A stretch of 64,000 nucleotides of DNA from CAVWUA01 sp963758025 (GCA_963758025.1 CAVWUA010000006.1:930001-994000), one strand, 5' to 3'; shown: positions 45,959 to 55,876, numbered from the stretch's first letter. Numbers and translations: made by a program. Notes: generated by a model from the letters alone, not told the origin.

Positions 45959-47539
45959 ATGGCAGCGAACGACGGAATTGCCTCCCACGCCTGGGGCCTG
46001 GACAAGCACGGTATCGAGAACGAGGCGAACGCCTTCTGGAACCTGACGACCCCGGCCCTGCACGAGCAGGCGGTCCAGCGTCGCGAGGGGTTGGTGGCGC
46101 ACCTGGGGCCACTCGTCGTGCGGACGGGAAGCCACACGGGCCGCTCCCCGAACGACAAATTCATTGTGGACGAGCCGTCCAGCCACGACGAGATCTGGTG
46201 GGGAAGCATCAACCACCCATTCACCGAGGCGGCCTTCAACCACCTGCACCACCGACAGCTAGCGTATCTTCAGGATAAGGACCTGTTCATCCAGGACTGC
46301 TACGCCGGCGCCGACCCCCGCTACCGGGTGCCGATCCGGGTCATCACCGAAACGGCGTGGCATAGTATGTTCTCCCGTAACATGTTCATTCGGGAACTGG
46401 ACCCCGACAAGCTCCGCCAGCACAAGCCGGAGTTCACCGTGATCCAGACGCCGCGATTTCACGCGGTTCCGGAGCTGGACGGCACGAACTCCGACGCCTT
46501 CATCGTCGTCCACTTCGGCCGCAAGCTGATCCTGATCGGCGGCACGAGCTACGCGGGGGAGATCAAGAAGTCGGTCTTCACGATCATGCACTACCTGTTG
46601 CCGCATCAGCACGTCCTGTCGATGCACTGCGCGGCGAACTACGGCAAGAGCAAGGACGACGTCGCCCTGTTCTTCGGCCTCTCGGGGACGGGCAAGACGA
46701 CCCTTTCGACCTCGCCCGACCGTACCCTGATCGGCGACGACGAGCACGGCTGGAGCGATGACGGCGTGTTCAACTTCGAGGGGGGTTGCTACGCGAAGGT
46801 GATCCGCATCCGCGAGGAGACCGAGCCGGAGATCTACGAGACGACTCGGAAGTTCGGCACGATCCTGGAGAACGTGACGATCGACCCGCACACCCGCCGG
46901 CTCGACCTGGACGACGCCCGCCTGACCGAGAACACCCGCGCGGCCTACCCGATCAGCCACATCCCCCACGCCGACCGCGAGAGTGTGGGCGGCCACCCGA
47001 AGAACATCTTCTTCCTGACGTATGACGCCTTCGGCGTGCTCCCGCCGATCTCCCGGCTGACCCCCGACCAGGCGCGCTATCACTTCATCTCCGGCTACAC
47101 GTCGAAGGTGGCCGGCACCGAGGCGGGCGTCACCGAGCCGAAGGCCGTCTTCAGCCCGTGCTTCGGTGCCCCCTTCTTGCCGTTGCACCCGAAGGTGTAT
47201 GCCGAGCTTCTGGTCGAGAAGATGGCCAAGCACGGCGTGAACTGCTGGCTGGTCAACACCGGGATGACCGGCGGTCCGTATGGCGTCGGCCACCGTGTCG
47301 CGATGCCGGTGACGCGCGGCCTGGTCGCCGCGGCTCTCGACGGCCGCCTCGCGGAGATCCCGACTCACCCCGACCCGATCTTCCAGCTCGGCATCCCCGA
47401 ATCCTGCCCCGGCGTGCCGACCGACCTCCTTCAGCCCCGCGCCACCTGGTCCGACCCCGCCGCCTACGACCGCAAGGCCAAGGAACTGGCCGAGCGATTC
47501 GAAAAGAACTACCAGGAGCACGTCAAAGAGGAAGCGTGA
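45959..47539 (+). CDS. pckA: Phosphoenolpyruvate carboxykinase (ATP)
   Basis: 526 residues. Converts oxaloacetate and ATP to phosphoenolpyruvate, entering gluconeogenesis. VRTGSHTGRSPNDKFIVDEP, kinase-1 P-loop GLSGTGKTTLS, kinase-2 LIGDDEHGW, NFEGGCYAK and SGYTSKVAGTEAGVTEP are all present. AAGGAAT lies 7 nt before ATG 45959; the frame is open far upstream within the ATPase gene but unrelated there. It starts 50 bp after the ATPase. Confidence 0.97.
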   Translation: MAANDGIASHAWGLDKHGIENEANAFWNLTTPALHEQAVQRREGLVAHLGPLVVRTGSHTGRSPNDKFIVDEPSSHDEIWWGSINHPFTEAAFNHLHHRQLAYLQDKDLFIQDCYAGADPRYRVPIRVITETAWHSMFSRNMFIRELDPDKLRQHKPEFTVIQTPRFHAVPELDGTNSDAFIVVHFGRKLILIGGTSYAGEIKKSVFTIMHYLLPHQHVLSMHCAANYGKSKDDVALFFGLSGTGKTTLSTSPDRTLIGDDEHGWSDDGVFNFEGGCYAKVIRIREETEPEIYETTRKFGTILENVTIDPHTRRLDLDDARLTENTRAAYPISHIPHADRESVGGHPKNIFFLTYDAFGVLPPISRLTPDQARYHFISGYTSKVAGTEAGVTEPKAVFSPCFGAPFLPLHPKVYAELLVEKMAKHGVNCWLVNTGMTGGPYGVGHRVAMPVTRGLVAAALDGRLAEIPTHPDPIFQLGIPESCPGVPTDLLQPRATWSDPAAYDRKAKELAERFEKNYQEHVKEEA

Positions 47540-47573
47540 GGGACGTACCAACAGAAATATCCTGTACGATGGA

Positions 47574-47616
47574 CACCGCCCAGCATTCAATCGCATACGA
47601 ATGATGCTGGGCGGTG
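47574..47616 (+). terminator. Hairpin after pckA
   Basis: CACCGCCCAGCAT (47574-47586) is inverted as ATGCTGGGCGGTG (47604-47616), a perfect 13-bp stem, 35 bp after the stop. It lacks a T run, so factor-independent function is uncertain. Confidence 0.55.
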
Positions 47617-47799
47617 CTCATCCCATGGGACTGCTGAGTCACCCGACAGTCGGCGGGGCGTTTCCGAGGTGGTTTTCTGTCGCGACCGGTTCTATGATGG
47701 GAATGTGGGCCTGTCCGGGGGATGATCCGGGATGTTTGGCCGTTGCGCCGTTCATCCAGGGATCGCGGCACGAGTGGATTGGAAACGTCGAGGCGCGGA

Positions 47800-48705
47800 A
47801 TGGCGGAATCACCAGAAACCGACGCAGCGGGTGACGGCACGGCGACCGCGACCCGACCGGTTGTCCCCATGCCCCGCCACAAGCGGTGGATCGCCAAGAT
47901 TCGCCGGGAAGGGCTGGGCTCCGTTCTGGCAAGCTGGGCGGCCGGGCGGCGCGATCGGTTCCTGTACAGCAACTGGCTGGCGGGCCGGATCGTCGAGCTG
48001 CGGAACAATCGGGTCTCCTATCACGGCTTGACGATCACGCTGGACAACCCCACGATCCCGACCCCCCACAAGAGCGGTCTCTTCTTCGGCCGTTACGAGA
48101 CCGATGAGGCGAAACTCCTTCGCCTCCTTCCGGCCGATGAGCCAGTGGTCGAGCTTGGCGGTTCGATCGGCGTCATCGCCTGCCTGAGCAACCGCCGGCT
48201 CGCCGATCCGGCCCGGCACGTCGTGGTCGAGGCCAATCCCCGATTGATTCCCACACTCCGCGAGAACCGCGACCTCAACGGCTGCCGGTTCACCATCGAG
48301 GAAGCGGCGGTGGCGTATGGCGCCAACCACGTGACGTTCTCGCTCGGCCCGAGCTTCGTGACCGGCCACCTCCACGGCACCGCCGGGGAGACCGTCCGAG
48401 TCCCCGCCACCACCCTGGACGCGCTCATGCGGAAGCATGGGTTCGACGTGACCAACCTCATCATGGACATCGAAGGGGCCGAGACCTTCCTCGTCGAGCA
48501 CGAGTCGGACGTTCTCCGCGATCGCGTCTCCACGATCATCATGGAGACCCACGAGCGGATGGTCGGCGACGCCCGGAACGACGCGATGCTCACACGCCTC
48601 GACCAGAGCGGCTTCGACGTCATCGGCCAGAGCGGCTGCGTCCTCGCCCTCCGCAATCGCAACCTCCAGGAGGCGAACAGAGGCCCGCTCGAGGTGCCCC
48701 GATGA
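47800..48705 (+). CDS. FkbM-family methyltransferase
   Basis: 301 residues. SAM-binding start VVELGGSIGVIACLSNRRL, then HVVVEANPRLIPTLRENRDLNG, and the FkbM signature LIMDIEGAETFLVEHE followed by IIMETHERMVG. Members O-methylate sugars in glycolipids or exopolysaccharides; the convergent acyltransferase gene suggests surface-polysaccharide modification. ATG 47800 is chosen near the start of homology; an earlier in-frame start at 47722 is possible. Confidence 0.87.
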   Translation: MAESPETDAAGDGTATATRPVVPMPRHKRWIAKIRREGLGSVLASWAAGRRDRFLYSNWLAGRIVELRNNRVSYHGLTITLDNPTIPTPHKSGLFFGRYETDEAKLLRLLPADEPVVELGGSIGVIACLSNRRLADPARHVVVEANPRLIPTLRENRDLNGCRFTIEEAAVAYGANHVTFSLGPSFVTGHLHGTAGETVRVPATTLDALMRKHGFDVTNLIMDIEGAETFLVEHESDVLRDRVSTIIMETHERMVGDARNDAMLTRLDQSGFDVIGQSGCVLALRNRNLQEANRGPLEVPR

Positions 48706-48735
48706 ACGCCGTCCATGCCGGGTCGATGCTCCGGT

Positions 48736-49956
48736 TCAGCAGGTTGATCTGCCGAGGGTGACCTGGGCGTCCTCGGCGACGGTGTCGGACGGGCGGGAAC
48801 ACGGCGGCGCTGGCTCCGGTGGGGGGTTCCCCACGGCCTTCACGTTGGAGGGGAACCAGCGGTCGCGCAGACGCAACGCCGGCAATTCGATCAGTTTCGC
48901 CATCCCGATGCCCAGGACGATCGAGCCGATCAGGAAAAAACCGGCCCGAACCCGGAAGCCCAGCGAACGCCCCAGGAGATACTCAACCGTCGGGATCACC
49001 CAATCCCGGGTGGGCATGTGCCAGAGGTAGATCGAGTAGGAGAAGGCCCCGATCGCGGCCAGCCAAAGAATCAGGCGGCTTTCCGGAACGCGGCTGAGCA
49101 AGATGCCCACCAGAAGCATTCCGCTCCCGAGATAAAAAATGGTCAGCCCGACGGTATAGATGAACGGCGTCGTCTCCAGATCGAGCACGAAGGCAGGCGT
49201 GAGGAAGAGCACGCCGAGGACGATCAAGTACCGGCGCCAGGGGCGGAGCCAGGTTACAAACTCATCTGTGTGAAAATGGAATAAATAAGAGATCGTGACC
49301 CCGAAAAACAGCGAGTCAAGCCGCAGATGCGTGGAGAACAGGTTCTTGGTGAATCGCACTCCATGCTGCCAGTTCCAGATTCGCAACCCCAACAAACCCA
49401 GCGCGAGACAGACCATGACGACCAGAACGGACCGAAAGGGCAAACGCGCGTTCCGGTCCGCCTTCAACATCAACAACAACAGCAAGGGCAATAAAATATA
49501 GAAATGCTCTTCCACGGAAAGTGACCAGGTGTGGTTCCACATGCCCAGCAGATAGCTTTGAAGAAACGTCAGCTCGGAGAACACCTGGCGCCGGTACAGA
49601 TGAAGGTCGAAGAGGTAATTCACGAGAATCGTACATACGATCAACGTGTAAAAGGGCGGATAGATTTTCCATCCCCGGCGTGTGTAGAATCGCGCGAGCG
49701 AGAGCCGCCCCCGGGCCTGGTACTCGGAAAACAGAAGCCCCGAGACGAGGAACCCGCTGAGGACGAAGAAGAGGTCCACCCCGACCCAGCCGCCGCGTTT
49801 CCACGTCTCAAAGAACATTTTCGAGGCGTATGAGAATGTGTCGGGACGATCCTCCATGTGCCGCCCCAGTACGAGGAGAATCGCCAGGAGACGGAGCAGG
49901 TCGAGGCCGATCAGTCGAGATTTGGGTTTGACCACGACATCATTCGCGCTCGCCAT
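48736..49956 (-). CDS. Acyltransferase-3 family membrane protein
   Basis: 406 residues with about ten membrane segments. Family motifs: RLIGLDLLRLLAILLVLGRH with catalytic His after TM1, GGWVGVDLFFVLSGFLVSGL, FYTRRGWKIYPPFY, and WSLSVEEHFYILLPLLLL. Members transfer acyl groups from CoA to sugars of exopolysaccharide, O-antigen or peptidoglycan. Ends convergently 31 bp from the FkbM gene. Confidence 0.93.
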   Translation of the reverse strand: MASANDVVVKPKSRLIGLDLLRLLAILLVLGRHMEDRPDTFSYASKMFFETWKRGGWVGVDLFFVLSGFLVSGLLFSEYQARGRLSLARFYTRRGWKIYPPFYTLIVCTILVNYLFDLHLYRRQVFSELTFLQSYLLGMWNHTWSLSVEEHFYILLPLLLLLMLKADRNARLPFRSVLVVMVCLALGLLGLRIWNWQHGVRFTKNLFSTHLRLDSLFFGVTISYLFHFHTDEFVTWLRPWRRYLIVLGVLFLTPAFVLDLETTPFIYTVGLTIFYLGSGMLLVGILLSRVPESRLILWLAAIGAFSYSIYLWHMPTRDWVIPTVEYLLGRSLGFRVRAGFFLIGSIVLGIGMAKLIELPALRLRDRWFPSNVKAVGNPPPEPAPPCSRPSDTVAEDAQVTLGRSTC

Positions 49957-50234
49957 TCATCGCTCCGTCGGCTCGTTCTCAGGCTCAGCGGTCCAGTCCG
50001 CCACGCGTGACCGCGGATCGGAACGACGGCACGGTCATCCGCCAAACGCCGCATTCATTTTAATCTGGATGTCTCAACGGGGGAATGGCTTCGGACGGCC
50101 TTCGATGCCATGTCGTGGGATTAGGACAACACTCAACGAAGCAGCAACGGTGTCGGGAAGCGGATCGTTGATCTCGGGAGTTGGACTGCTTATGTTGAGA
50201 TCATCCACCAACTCCTGACTCTGGATTTCCTTCC

Positions 50235-51027
50235 ATGTCGTTGCACGCTTCGGACGGTGTTTCGAGCCCGTATGAACTGGGGTCGTCCCCTGCGCCAGAT
50301 GCGGTTCGGACTTTGATCGATTATCTCTGGAAAGGAAGCATCAACGAGAAGCGGTTGGCGGCCTCGGCGATCCGGAAACTCGCCACGAAACGGGGAGAGG
50401 AATGTCAAGCGGCGGTGCCGGCGCTGGTCGCCTGTCTGGATGAGCCCGGCCCGCAGGTCCGTCAATACGCTCTGAAGGCGCTGGAGGTCCTTCGGCTCAC
50501 TCCGGACGCCGTCGGACGAATCCGCGAGGTCCAGGCGAACGACGATCGCGCCTACAACCGCGACCTTGCCACGACCATCCTCCGCCGAGAGGCCTCCGCC
50601 ACCAGCCGCGACGAATCCCGGCCGGTTCGCCAGGCCAAACCGGGCTCGCGGGAGGACGTCCGGCATCGCATCGAAGCCTGTCTGGATGCGATCGACATCC
50701 TCGAAGAGGACCTGCAGGATCATCTGGCCCGCCTGTGGGACGCCGAGAACGCGCTGGCTGATTCGCGTCTGCGACTGGAGCACGCCGAACAGCGCTTGAT
50801 CGTGCGAGGAGTGGATGGGAAGAATGAGGCGGAACGTCGCGCACGCATGGCCGTCACGCTCACCGATGAGCGCGAGGCCGTCGAGAACGCCGATCGCCGG
50901 CTCCGCTCGGTGCCGGGAACAGGAGGAGTACCGAGGCACGCTGAGCTTGATCCAGCAACGCCTGAAGGCCCTGGAATTGCTCGTCTCCTTACGGAACCAT
51001 GACACTGACCCCGGAAACGATCCATGA
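50235..51027 (+). CDS. HEAT-like / coiled-coil protein, one frame break
   Basis: N-terminal HEAT-type helices (RLAASAIRKLATKRGEECQAAVPALVACL, VRQYALKALEVL), then a linker and a long coiled coil (RIEACLDAIDILEEDLQDHLARL, ADSRLRLEHAEQRL). Near 50920 an extra base shifts to EQEEYRGTLSLIQQRLKALELLV, continuing the coil to 51027. Restored length is about 264 residues. Its TGA overlaps the next ATG, which supports the shifted ending. No catalytic motif; scaffold or partner protein of the following gene is inferred. Confidence 0.7.
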
Positions 51028-51326
51028 TTGACTCACCTGGGGATGAGAAGCTCGTGGATCGCCTGGTTGCCGTCCGGGACCATGCGCGGCATGTCTTGCA
51101 CGAGCCGGACGCGTCTCCCTATCTGCCCGTGCTGATCGAGTATCTCGACGAGATCGAGGAGATCCTGCGGCAGGGGCCGAGCCATCCCAGGAATCCGCGG
51201 GAGGAGCGGCGGAAACTCCAGGGTGGGTTCGGGCGGATCGCGACCGAGGACATCCTGTTTCCAGAGAGTCCGCTGGGCCAGGAGATGGCCGAATTCGTCA
51301 ATGCCTTTGTCGATGGCGCGGGGTAA
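51024..51326 (+). CDS. Small hypothetical protein coupled to the HEAT/coiled-coil gene
   Basis: 100 residues, acidic and helical (LVDRLVAVRDHARHVLHE, YLPVLIEYLDEIEEIL), then a conserved-looking RKLQGGFGRIATEDILFPESPLG. No family recognised. ATGA overlap with the preceding gene suggests coupled translation and probably interaction. Confidence 0.7.
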   Translation: MIDSPGDEKLVDRLVAVRDHARHVLHEPDASPYLPVLIEYLDEIEEILRQGPSHPRNPREERRKLQGGFGRIATEDILFPESPLGQEMAEFVNAFVDGAG

Positions 51327-51390
51327 TGCTCCGAGTGTAGCGGAGAAGGGGCCAGGTCCCTCGGCTTCGCTGTCGCCAGTCGGAGCGTCT

Positions 51391-52161
51391 TCAAGTCTGC
51401 CAGCCGGCCGCCTCAACAGCCGCCTGAATCCAGGGGACCAGCAGCACGTTCGCGGCGAAGACGGCGAGCATCGCGCGGACGACCCCGCGCGTGGCGGCGT
51501 GAGCGACCTCCTCGGTCGAGCGATCGGCGCGGAGGCCGGTCCAGCAGCCGATCAGGCCGACGAGCAGGCCGAAGACGCCGGTCTTGAGCGTGGCGGGGAT
51601 CATGTCCGAGAGCCGCAGGTAATCGAGCGACCGTGCGCCGAAGACCCGAGGCGTCAGGCTGCCCGCTGTCAGCTCGGCGAGCAGGCCCCCCAGCACGGCC
51701 GAGGCATCCATCAGGACCGTTAGCAACGGAACGGCCACGACGCAGGCAATCGCCATCGGGGCGACCAGAGTGGCGATCGTCGGCGCGCCGAGGACCTCGC
51801 GGGCGTCGAGTTCCTCGGTCAGTCCTTTCGACGCCAGCTCGGCGGCCAGCCCGGCCCCCATCCGGCCCGCCACGAGCAGGCTGGCGAGCATCGGCCCGGT
51901 CTCGACCACCACCGCGACGGTCAGGATGCTCGGCAAGGCCGCCTCGATCCCGTAGAGCACGAGCAACCGACGGGTCTGGAGCCACGTCACCAGGCCGACG
52001 CTCAAGCCGGCCACAACCACGATCGGCAGGCTTCCCCAGGCCACGCGCTCGAACTGGCGCATGACCTCCCCCGGCCGACGCAAGAGGGCCCCGGGCATCG
52101 CCCCGAGCGTCCGCAACGCGAAGTCCACGAACCGGCCAAACGTCACCAGGGCCTCGATCAA
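51391..52161 (-). CDS. mlaE: MlaE/YrbE-family ABC permease
   Basis: 256 residues. Lipid-transport permease of the MCE systems: VVVAGLSVGLVTWLQTRRLL, VETGPMLASLLVAGRMGAGLAAEL, the EEL-DA coupling helix (GLTEELDAREVLG), and DMIPATLKTGVFGLLVGLIGCW. AGGAGG lies 8 nt before TTG 52161; the ATG within that site would run out of frame. The ATPase (mlaF) and MCE (mlaD) partners are not adjacent. Confidence 0.93.
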   Translation of the reverse strand: MIEALVTFGRFVDFALRTLGAMPGALLRRPGEVMRQFERVAWGSLPIVVVAGLSVGLVTWLQTRRLLVLYGIEAALPSILTVAVVVETGPMLASLLVAGRMGAGLAAELASKGLTEELDAREVLGAPTIATLVAPMAIACVVAVPLLTVLMDASAVLGGLLAELTAGSLTPRVFGARSLDYLRLSDMIPATLKTGVFGLLVGLIGCWTGLRADRSTEEVAHAATRGVVRAMLAVFAANVLLVPWIQAAVEAAGWQT

Positions 52162-52229
52162 CGGTACATCCTCCTGGATTCTCCATCCTCAAAAGGACTT
52201 CGATACCGGGCCGGATCTATTGATGGGAG

Positions 52230-52335
52230 AAAGAGCCTGCACGCAAAGCGCGACGCCAAGGGTCGCCAAGGAAGAAAAGAGGATATTATTCCTCATCTTT
52301 GCGTTCTTCCCTGGCGGCTTTGCGAGAAATTCTTC
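52230..52335. repeat. Dispersed CGCAAAG-type palindromic repeat, copy 4
   Basis: AAGAGCCTGCACGCAAAGCG and GCCAAGGAAGAAAAGAGGA on the left, TCCTCATCTTTGCG and CCTGGCGGCTTTGCGAGAAA on the right form an imperfect stem. It sits between divergently placed mlaE and the reductase gene 3' end. Confidence 0.75.
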
Positions 52336-52340
52336 AGCTT

Positions 52341-53324
52341 TCATTTCCGCTTCGGCAAACTCCACCAGACGGAATCGCAGGCGTCCATCGCCTCGTCGTC
52401 GAGAGAAAGCTCGACCGCGTCCAGCGTGTCGTCGAGCTGCTCGGGACGGCTCGCGCCGACGATCGCCGAGGTGATGCCCGGCTGGGCCAGGACCCAGGCG
52501 ATGCTCGCCGTTGCCAGAGGGATTCCGCGCGGGTCGAAGTACGATTTCAGGCTCTGCACCGCCTCGAACTGCGCGCTTTGCCAGTAGCGCTCGCGGTAGA
52601 GCTTCCCCGTCTCTCCCAGGGTGAACCGCGTGCCGGGCTGGGGCGGCTCCTGCGCATCGTACTTGCCCGCGAGGAACCCGCCGGCCAGGGGGTTATACGC
52701 GATCACACCGACCCCTTGATCCCGGCAGAGGGGCAACAATTCGCTCTCGATGTCGCGGTACAGTAGATTGTAGCGCGGCTGAACGCAATCATAACGGGCC
52801 AGTCGGTCGCGTTCGCTGACCCCCAGAGCCACGGCCAGTTGCCAGGCCGGATAGTTCGAGCAGCCGACGTAACGGACCTTCCCCGCGCGGACCAGGTCGT
52901 CGAACGCCCGCAACGTCTCGTCGATCGGCGTCTCGGGGTCGGGAAAGTGCGACTGGTAGAGGTCGATGTAGTCAGTCTTGAGCCGCTTCAGGCTCGCCTC
53001 GCATGCCGCGAGAATATGCCGGCGCGACAGGCCCACGTCGTTCGGTCCCGGCCCCATCTCAAGCCGACACTTGGTCCCCAGGACAAACTGATCCCGGCGC
53101 CCTTCCAGCCACTTGCCGACAACCTCCTCGGTCCGTCCCGCGGTGCTCAGGTCGGGCGGGATCGGGTACATGTCGGCCGTGTCGATGAACGTCACGCCAC
53201 GCTCCGTCGCGCGGTCGAGAATGGCGAACGAGGTCGCCTCGTCACACTGACCGGCGAACGTCATCGTCCCCAGACAGATCTCCGATACCTTCAAGCCCGT
53301 CCGACCCATACGCCTCTGCTGCAT
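52341..53324 (-). CDS. Aldo/keto reductase
   Basis: 327 residues. NADPH-dependent carbonyl reductase of the (beta/alpha)8 fold. GLKVSEICLGTMTFAGQ, catalytic tetrad Asp/Tyr in FIDTADMYPI, Lys in LGTKCRLEMG, and His in YQSHFPDPETP. C-terminal cofactor region AIVGASRPEQLDD. GGGAGG lies upstream of ATG 53324; the frame is open 31 codons further without a ribosome site. Confidence 0.95.
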   Translation of the reverse strand: MQQRRMGRTGLKVSEICLGTMTFAGQCDEATSFAILDRATERGVTFIDTADMYPIPPDLSTAGRTEEVVGKWLEGRRDQFVLGTKCRLEMGPGPNDVGLSRRHILAACEASLKRLKTDYIDLYQSHFPDPETPIDETLRAFDDLVRAGKVRYVGCSNYPAWQLAVALGVSERDRLARYDCVQPRYNLLYRDIESELLPLCRDQGVGVIAYNPLAGGFLAGKYDAQEPPQPGTRFTLGETGKLYRERYWQSAQFEAVQSLKSYFDPRGIPLATASIAWVLAQPGITSAIVGASRPEQLDDTLDAVELSLDDEAMDACDSVWWSLPKRK

Positions 53325-53478
53325 CGTGCCCTCCCTCTCGAAGTTTCCCGGCCCCCGGACCGATAAACAGGTATTACCCCCCGCCTTCGCATCCATTTGG
53401 CCAGAGGACCGGTTCATGCTAAAATTAAATCATCTTGCCCGATCTTCCCAGATTTCCCACGTGAAACCGCAACGCCCG

Positions 53479-54123
53479 ATGGACGAGAGCCCTTCCCCCG
53501 AATTCGACCTGCGGCAGTACAAGACGGCCCTCGTGGCCGACCTGGACCGGGTAGCGGCCCGGAATCGCTGGGGGCGTTCGTTGATGCTGATCGGCTGGGT
53601 ACACCTGGCGGCCTTCGGGTGGTGCCAGGCAATGGACTACCTGGTTTATCCCAACGGGTTGTATGTGGCGACCTGGGGGGTGGAGTTCTTCCTGGTCCTG
53701 GCGGTCATGCGCTGGGTTTCCGGGCGAGACTGGTACCGTTCGACCCCCCTGTCCGGGACCATCGCGCGCGTCTGGGGGACGTTCCTGATCCTCTCATTCA
53801 ACCTGATCTCGCTCAACAACTTTACCGGGATCGAGACGCTCGCCTGGTTCAAGCCGGCCCTGGCGACCCTGAGCAGTTTCGGGTTCATGGTCATGGCCTA
53901 CCTGGTCAGCGGCTGGTTCTTCCTGCCGGCCGTGCAGATGTACTTCACTGGCCTCTTGATGGTGAACCACCCGTTCCACGCCTTCCTGATTTATGGCGTC
54001 TCGTGGTGGGCGGTGCTCCAGGTCATCGGCGTGATCCTGGAACGCCGGCGGAAACAGGTGCTGGGCCTGGAAGACGCCCGCTCGACCTCGGACGCCGAGC
54101 CGGAGCCGGTCGCGGTGCGCTGA
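53479..54123 (+). CDS. Membrane protein of unknown family
   Basis: 214 residues with about five or six membrane segments (SLMLIGWVHLAAFGWCQAM, VEFFLVLAVMRWVS, VWGTFLILSFNLISL, FGFMVMAYLVSGWFF, FLIYGVSWWAVLQVIGVIL) and a charged tail. No motif recognised. ATG 53479 is preferred because the sequence 53416-53440 is AT-rich with TAAAAT, suggesting promoter; an ATG at 53416 in the same frame cannot be excluded. Confidence 0.7.
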   Translation: MDESPSPEFDLRQYKTALVADLDRVAARNRWGRSLMLIGWVHLAAFGWCQAMDYLVYPNGLYVATWGVEFFLVLAVMRWVSGRDWYRSTPLSGTIARVWGTFLILSFNLISLNNFTGIETLAWFKPALATLSSFGFMVMAYLVSGWFFLPAVQMYFTGLLMVNHPFHAFLIYGVSWWAVLQVIGVILERRRKQVLGLEDARSTSDAEPEPVAVR

Positions 54124-54195
54124 ACGGCCACTCCGGAACCTTGGTCGTCCGGCTGATGGCTGATCGCTGAGGAAGAGACGTCCGTGATTCAGCCA

Positions 54196-54973
54196 TCAGC
54201 CATTCCTCTCTTCCCTCTGTGCCGAATGCCGTCTCCGCCGGGAACGGTAGAGGAACGCCACCGCCACCCCCAGCGCCGCCCCGGTGACATGCGCCAGGTA
54301 AGCCACGCCGCCGACGTCGCCGAGCTGACCGAGTGAGCCGAATCCTCGCCAGACCTGGATCAGGATCCAGAGGCCGATGACCCACACGGCCGGGACCTCG
54401 ACCACGACACGGATGAACAGCACACGGACCCGGTGATACGGGAACCAGACGATGTAGGCCCCCATGACCCCGGCGATCGCCCCCGAGGCGCCCAAGGTCG
54501 GGATGACCGAATCCGGACTGGTCGCCACCTGCGCGAGGGTCCCCGCCAGGCCGCAGCCGAGATAGAAGATCAGGTAGCGGAGGGACCCGAAACCTTCCTC
54601 GACATTGTCGCCGTAGATCCAGAGGAACAGCATGTTTCCCGCCAGGTGGAGCGGGCCTTCGTGCAGGAACAGCGACGTGAGCAGGGTCAGCCAGATCGGA
54701 AACGGAACGGGGCCTTGCGGGATCACCTGAGGCCCCGGCTCCCGCGGCCCGGCCAGAATCAACAGCCCGTCCCCCGCCGGCGCGGCGGATCTCCAAGGGC
54801 CAGGGGATGTCCTGACCGTGGCTGATCTCCCAGGGGGTCGCCGCCAGCGTCGTGGTGAACTCCGGCCCCTGGATCACCTGGACCACGTACATCAGTACGT
54901 TCAGCGCGATGATCCCGTAGGTGACCACCGGCCAGATCCCGGTTCTCTCCGAATCGCCGAGCGGAAGGACCAT
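54196..54973 (-). CDS. Rhomboid-family intramembrane serine protease, one frame break
   Basis: N-terminal part GIWPVVTYGIIALNVLMYVV is in one frame; an extra base near 54783 shifts to DGLLILAGPREPGPQ and the protease core. Catalytic Ser in LGASGAIAGVMGAYIVWFP, catalytic His in YLAHVTGAALGV, and the HEGPLHLAGNMLFLWIYGDNVE segment typical of rhomboids. About six membrane helices. Restored length is about 259 residues. Cleaves within membranes; substrate unknown. Confidence 0.92.
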
Positions 54974-55024
54974 GGAGCGTTCTCGCGTTCCGCCAAAGGC
55001 CGGAAATCGGGATCGTCGATCGTG

Positions 55025-55876
55025 TCAGGGGACTCCGCCCTCAAGACGTGCCCGCCGGCTCGGGGCGCTCATGCCGAGTTTCTCGGCCCGACGCGACAGT
55101 TCCGCCCAGGCGTCGGGATCGATCCGCACGCCCCGCGCGCGGGCCTCGCGGCGGGTCGCTTCCCAGGTGCCGGGCAAGAGCCGTCCCGAGCCTTCACCTG
55201 CGCCGGCGGTCGCGGCGGTGACGCGTTCCTGAAACGCGGCGAGCGATTCCAACGCCGTGACGGCCACGGCCAGCACGAGCCATTCCTCGCCCGAAACCAG
55301 GGCCGACGCCCAGGGGGCCATCACGTCCGCCCACGCCGGACGCTTCGCGGCCTTGCCCTCGCGAGGCTCCGCCAGGGCCGAGTCGAAGACGGCGGGCAGG
55401 CCGTTCTCCGACGGCAAGGCCAGACTCCACGACGGCGATGGGCCGAGCACCCCCGCGATCATCGGGCCGACGGCCATCTCCGCCGCAACGCCCGCCGCCG
55501 GTCCGGCGTGACCCAGGTTCACCAACCGGACCAGACCGACGCCCACCTCGCGCGCCTTCTCGGCCGCGATCTCCCCCGCGCGGGTCAGGATCAACGGGGG
55601 CATCCCCTTCTGTCCGTCGAGCACCGCCGTGCCCGCGTGCTCCGTGCCGACTGTCCCCTCAGCCTTCGGATCGATCTCCCCCCGCTCGACCCGCTCCAGC
55701 CAGGAGGGCAACGTGCGCAGGCCGAACGCGGGCCAACCCGCCGCGTCGTACCAGAGCAACTGCGACGCCAGGGCCGATGCCCGCGACGGAGCCAGCCCGA
55801 CGGCCGCCCCCAGCGCCGAGGCAAACCGCCGCAGGTCATCCAGCCGATACCGAGAAGCCTCTGATGTGCTGCTCAT
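55025..55876 (-). CDS. Malate/lactate dehydrogenase-like (Ldh2 family) protein lacking the usual His
   Basis: 283 residues. Ldh2 features are present: YDAAGWPAFGLRTLPSWLERV with RGEIDP, then LVNLGHAGPAAGVAAEMAVGP, SLALPSENGLPAVFDSALAE, and a late GVRIDPDAW. In active members the first motif reads (S)HGxxRLP; here it is AFGLRTLP, so the catalytic-site His is replaced by Phe. It is also shorter than the usual 330-350 residues. A non-dehydrogenase or degenerate role is likely. Confidence 0.75.
   Translation of the reverse strand: MSSTSEASRYRLDDLRRFASALGAAVGLAPSRASALASQLLWYDAAGWPAFGLRTLPSWLERVERGEIDPKAEGTVGTEHAGTAVLDGQKGMPPLILTRAGEIAAEKAREVGVGLVRLVNLGHAGPAAGVAAEMAVGPMIAGVLGPSPSWSLALPSENGLPAVFDSALAEPREGKAAKRPAWADVMAPWASALVSGEEWLVLAVAVTALESLAAFQERVTAATAGAGEGSGRLLPGTWEATRREARARGVRIDPDAWAELSRRAEKLGMSAPSRRARLEGGVP

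Noticed and set aside
43911..46112. 733-residue minus-strand ORF over the ATPase
   Set aside because: Antisense to DKTGTLT and other P-ATPase motifs; Arg/Asp/His-rich translation typical of a shadow frame.
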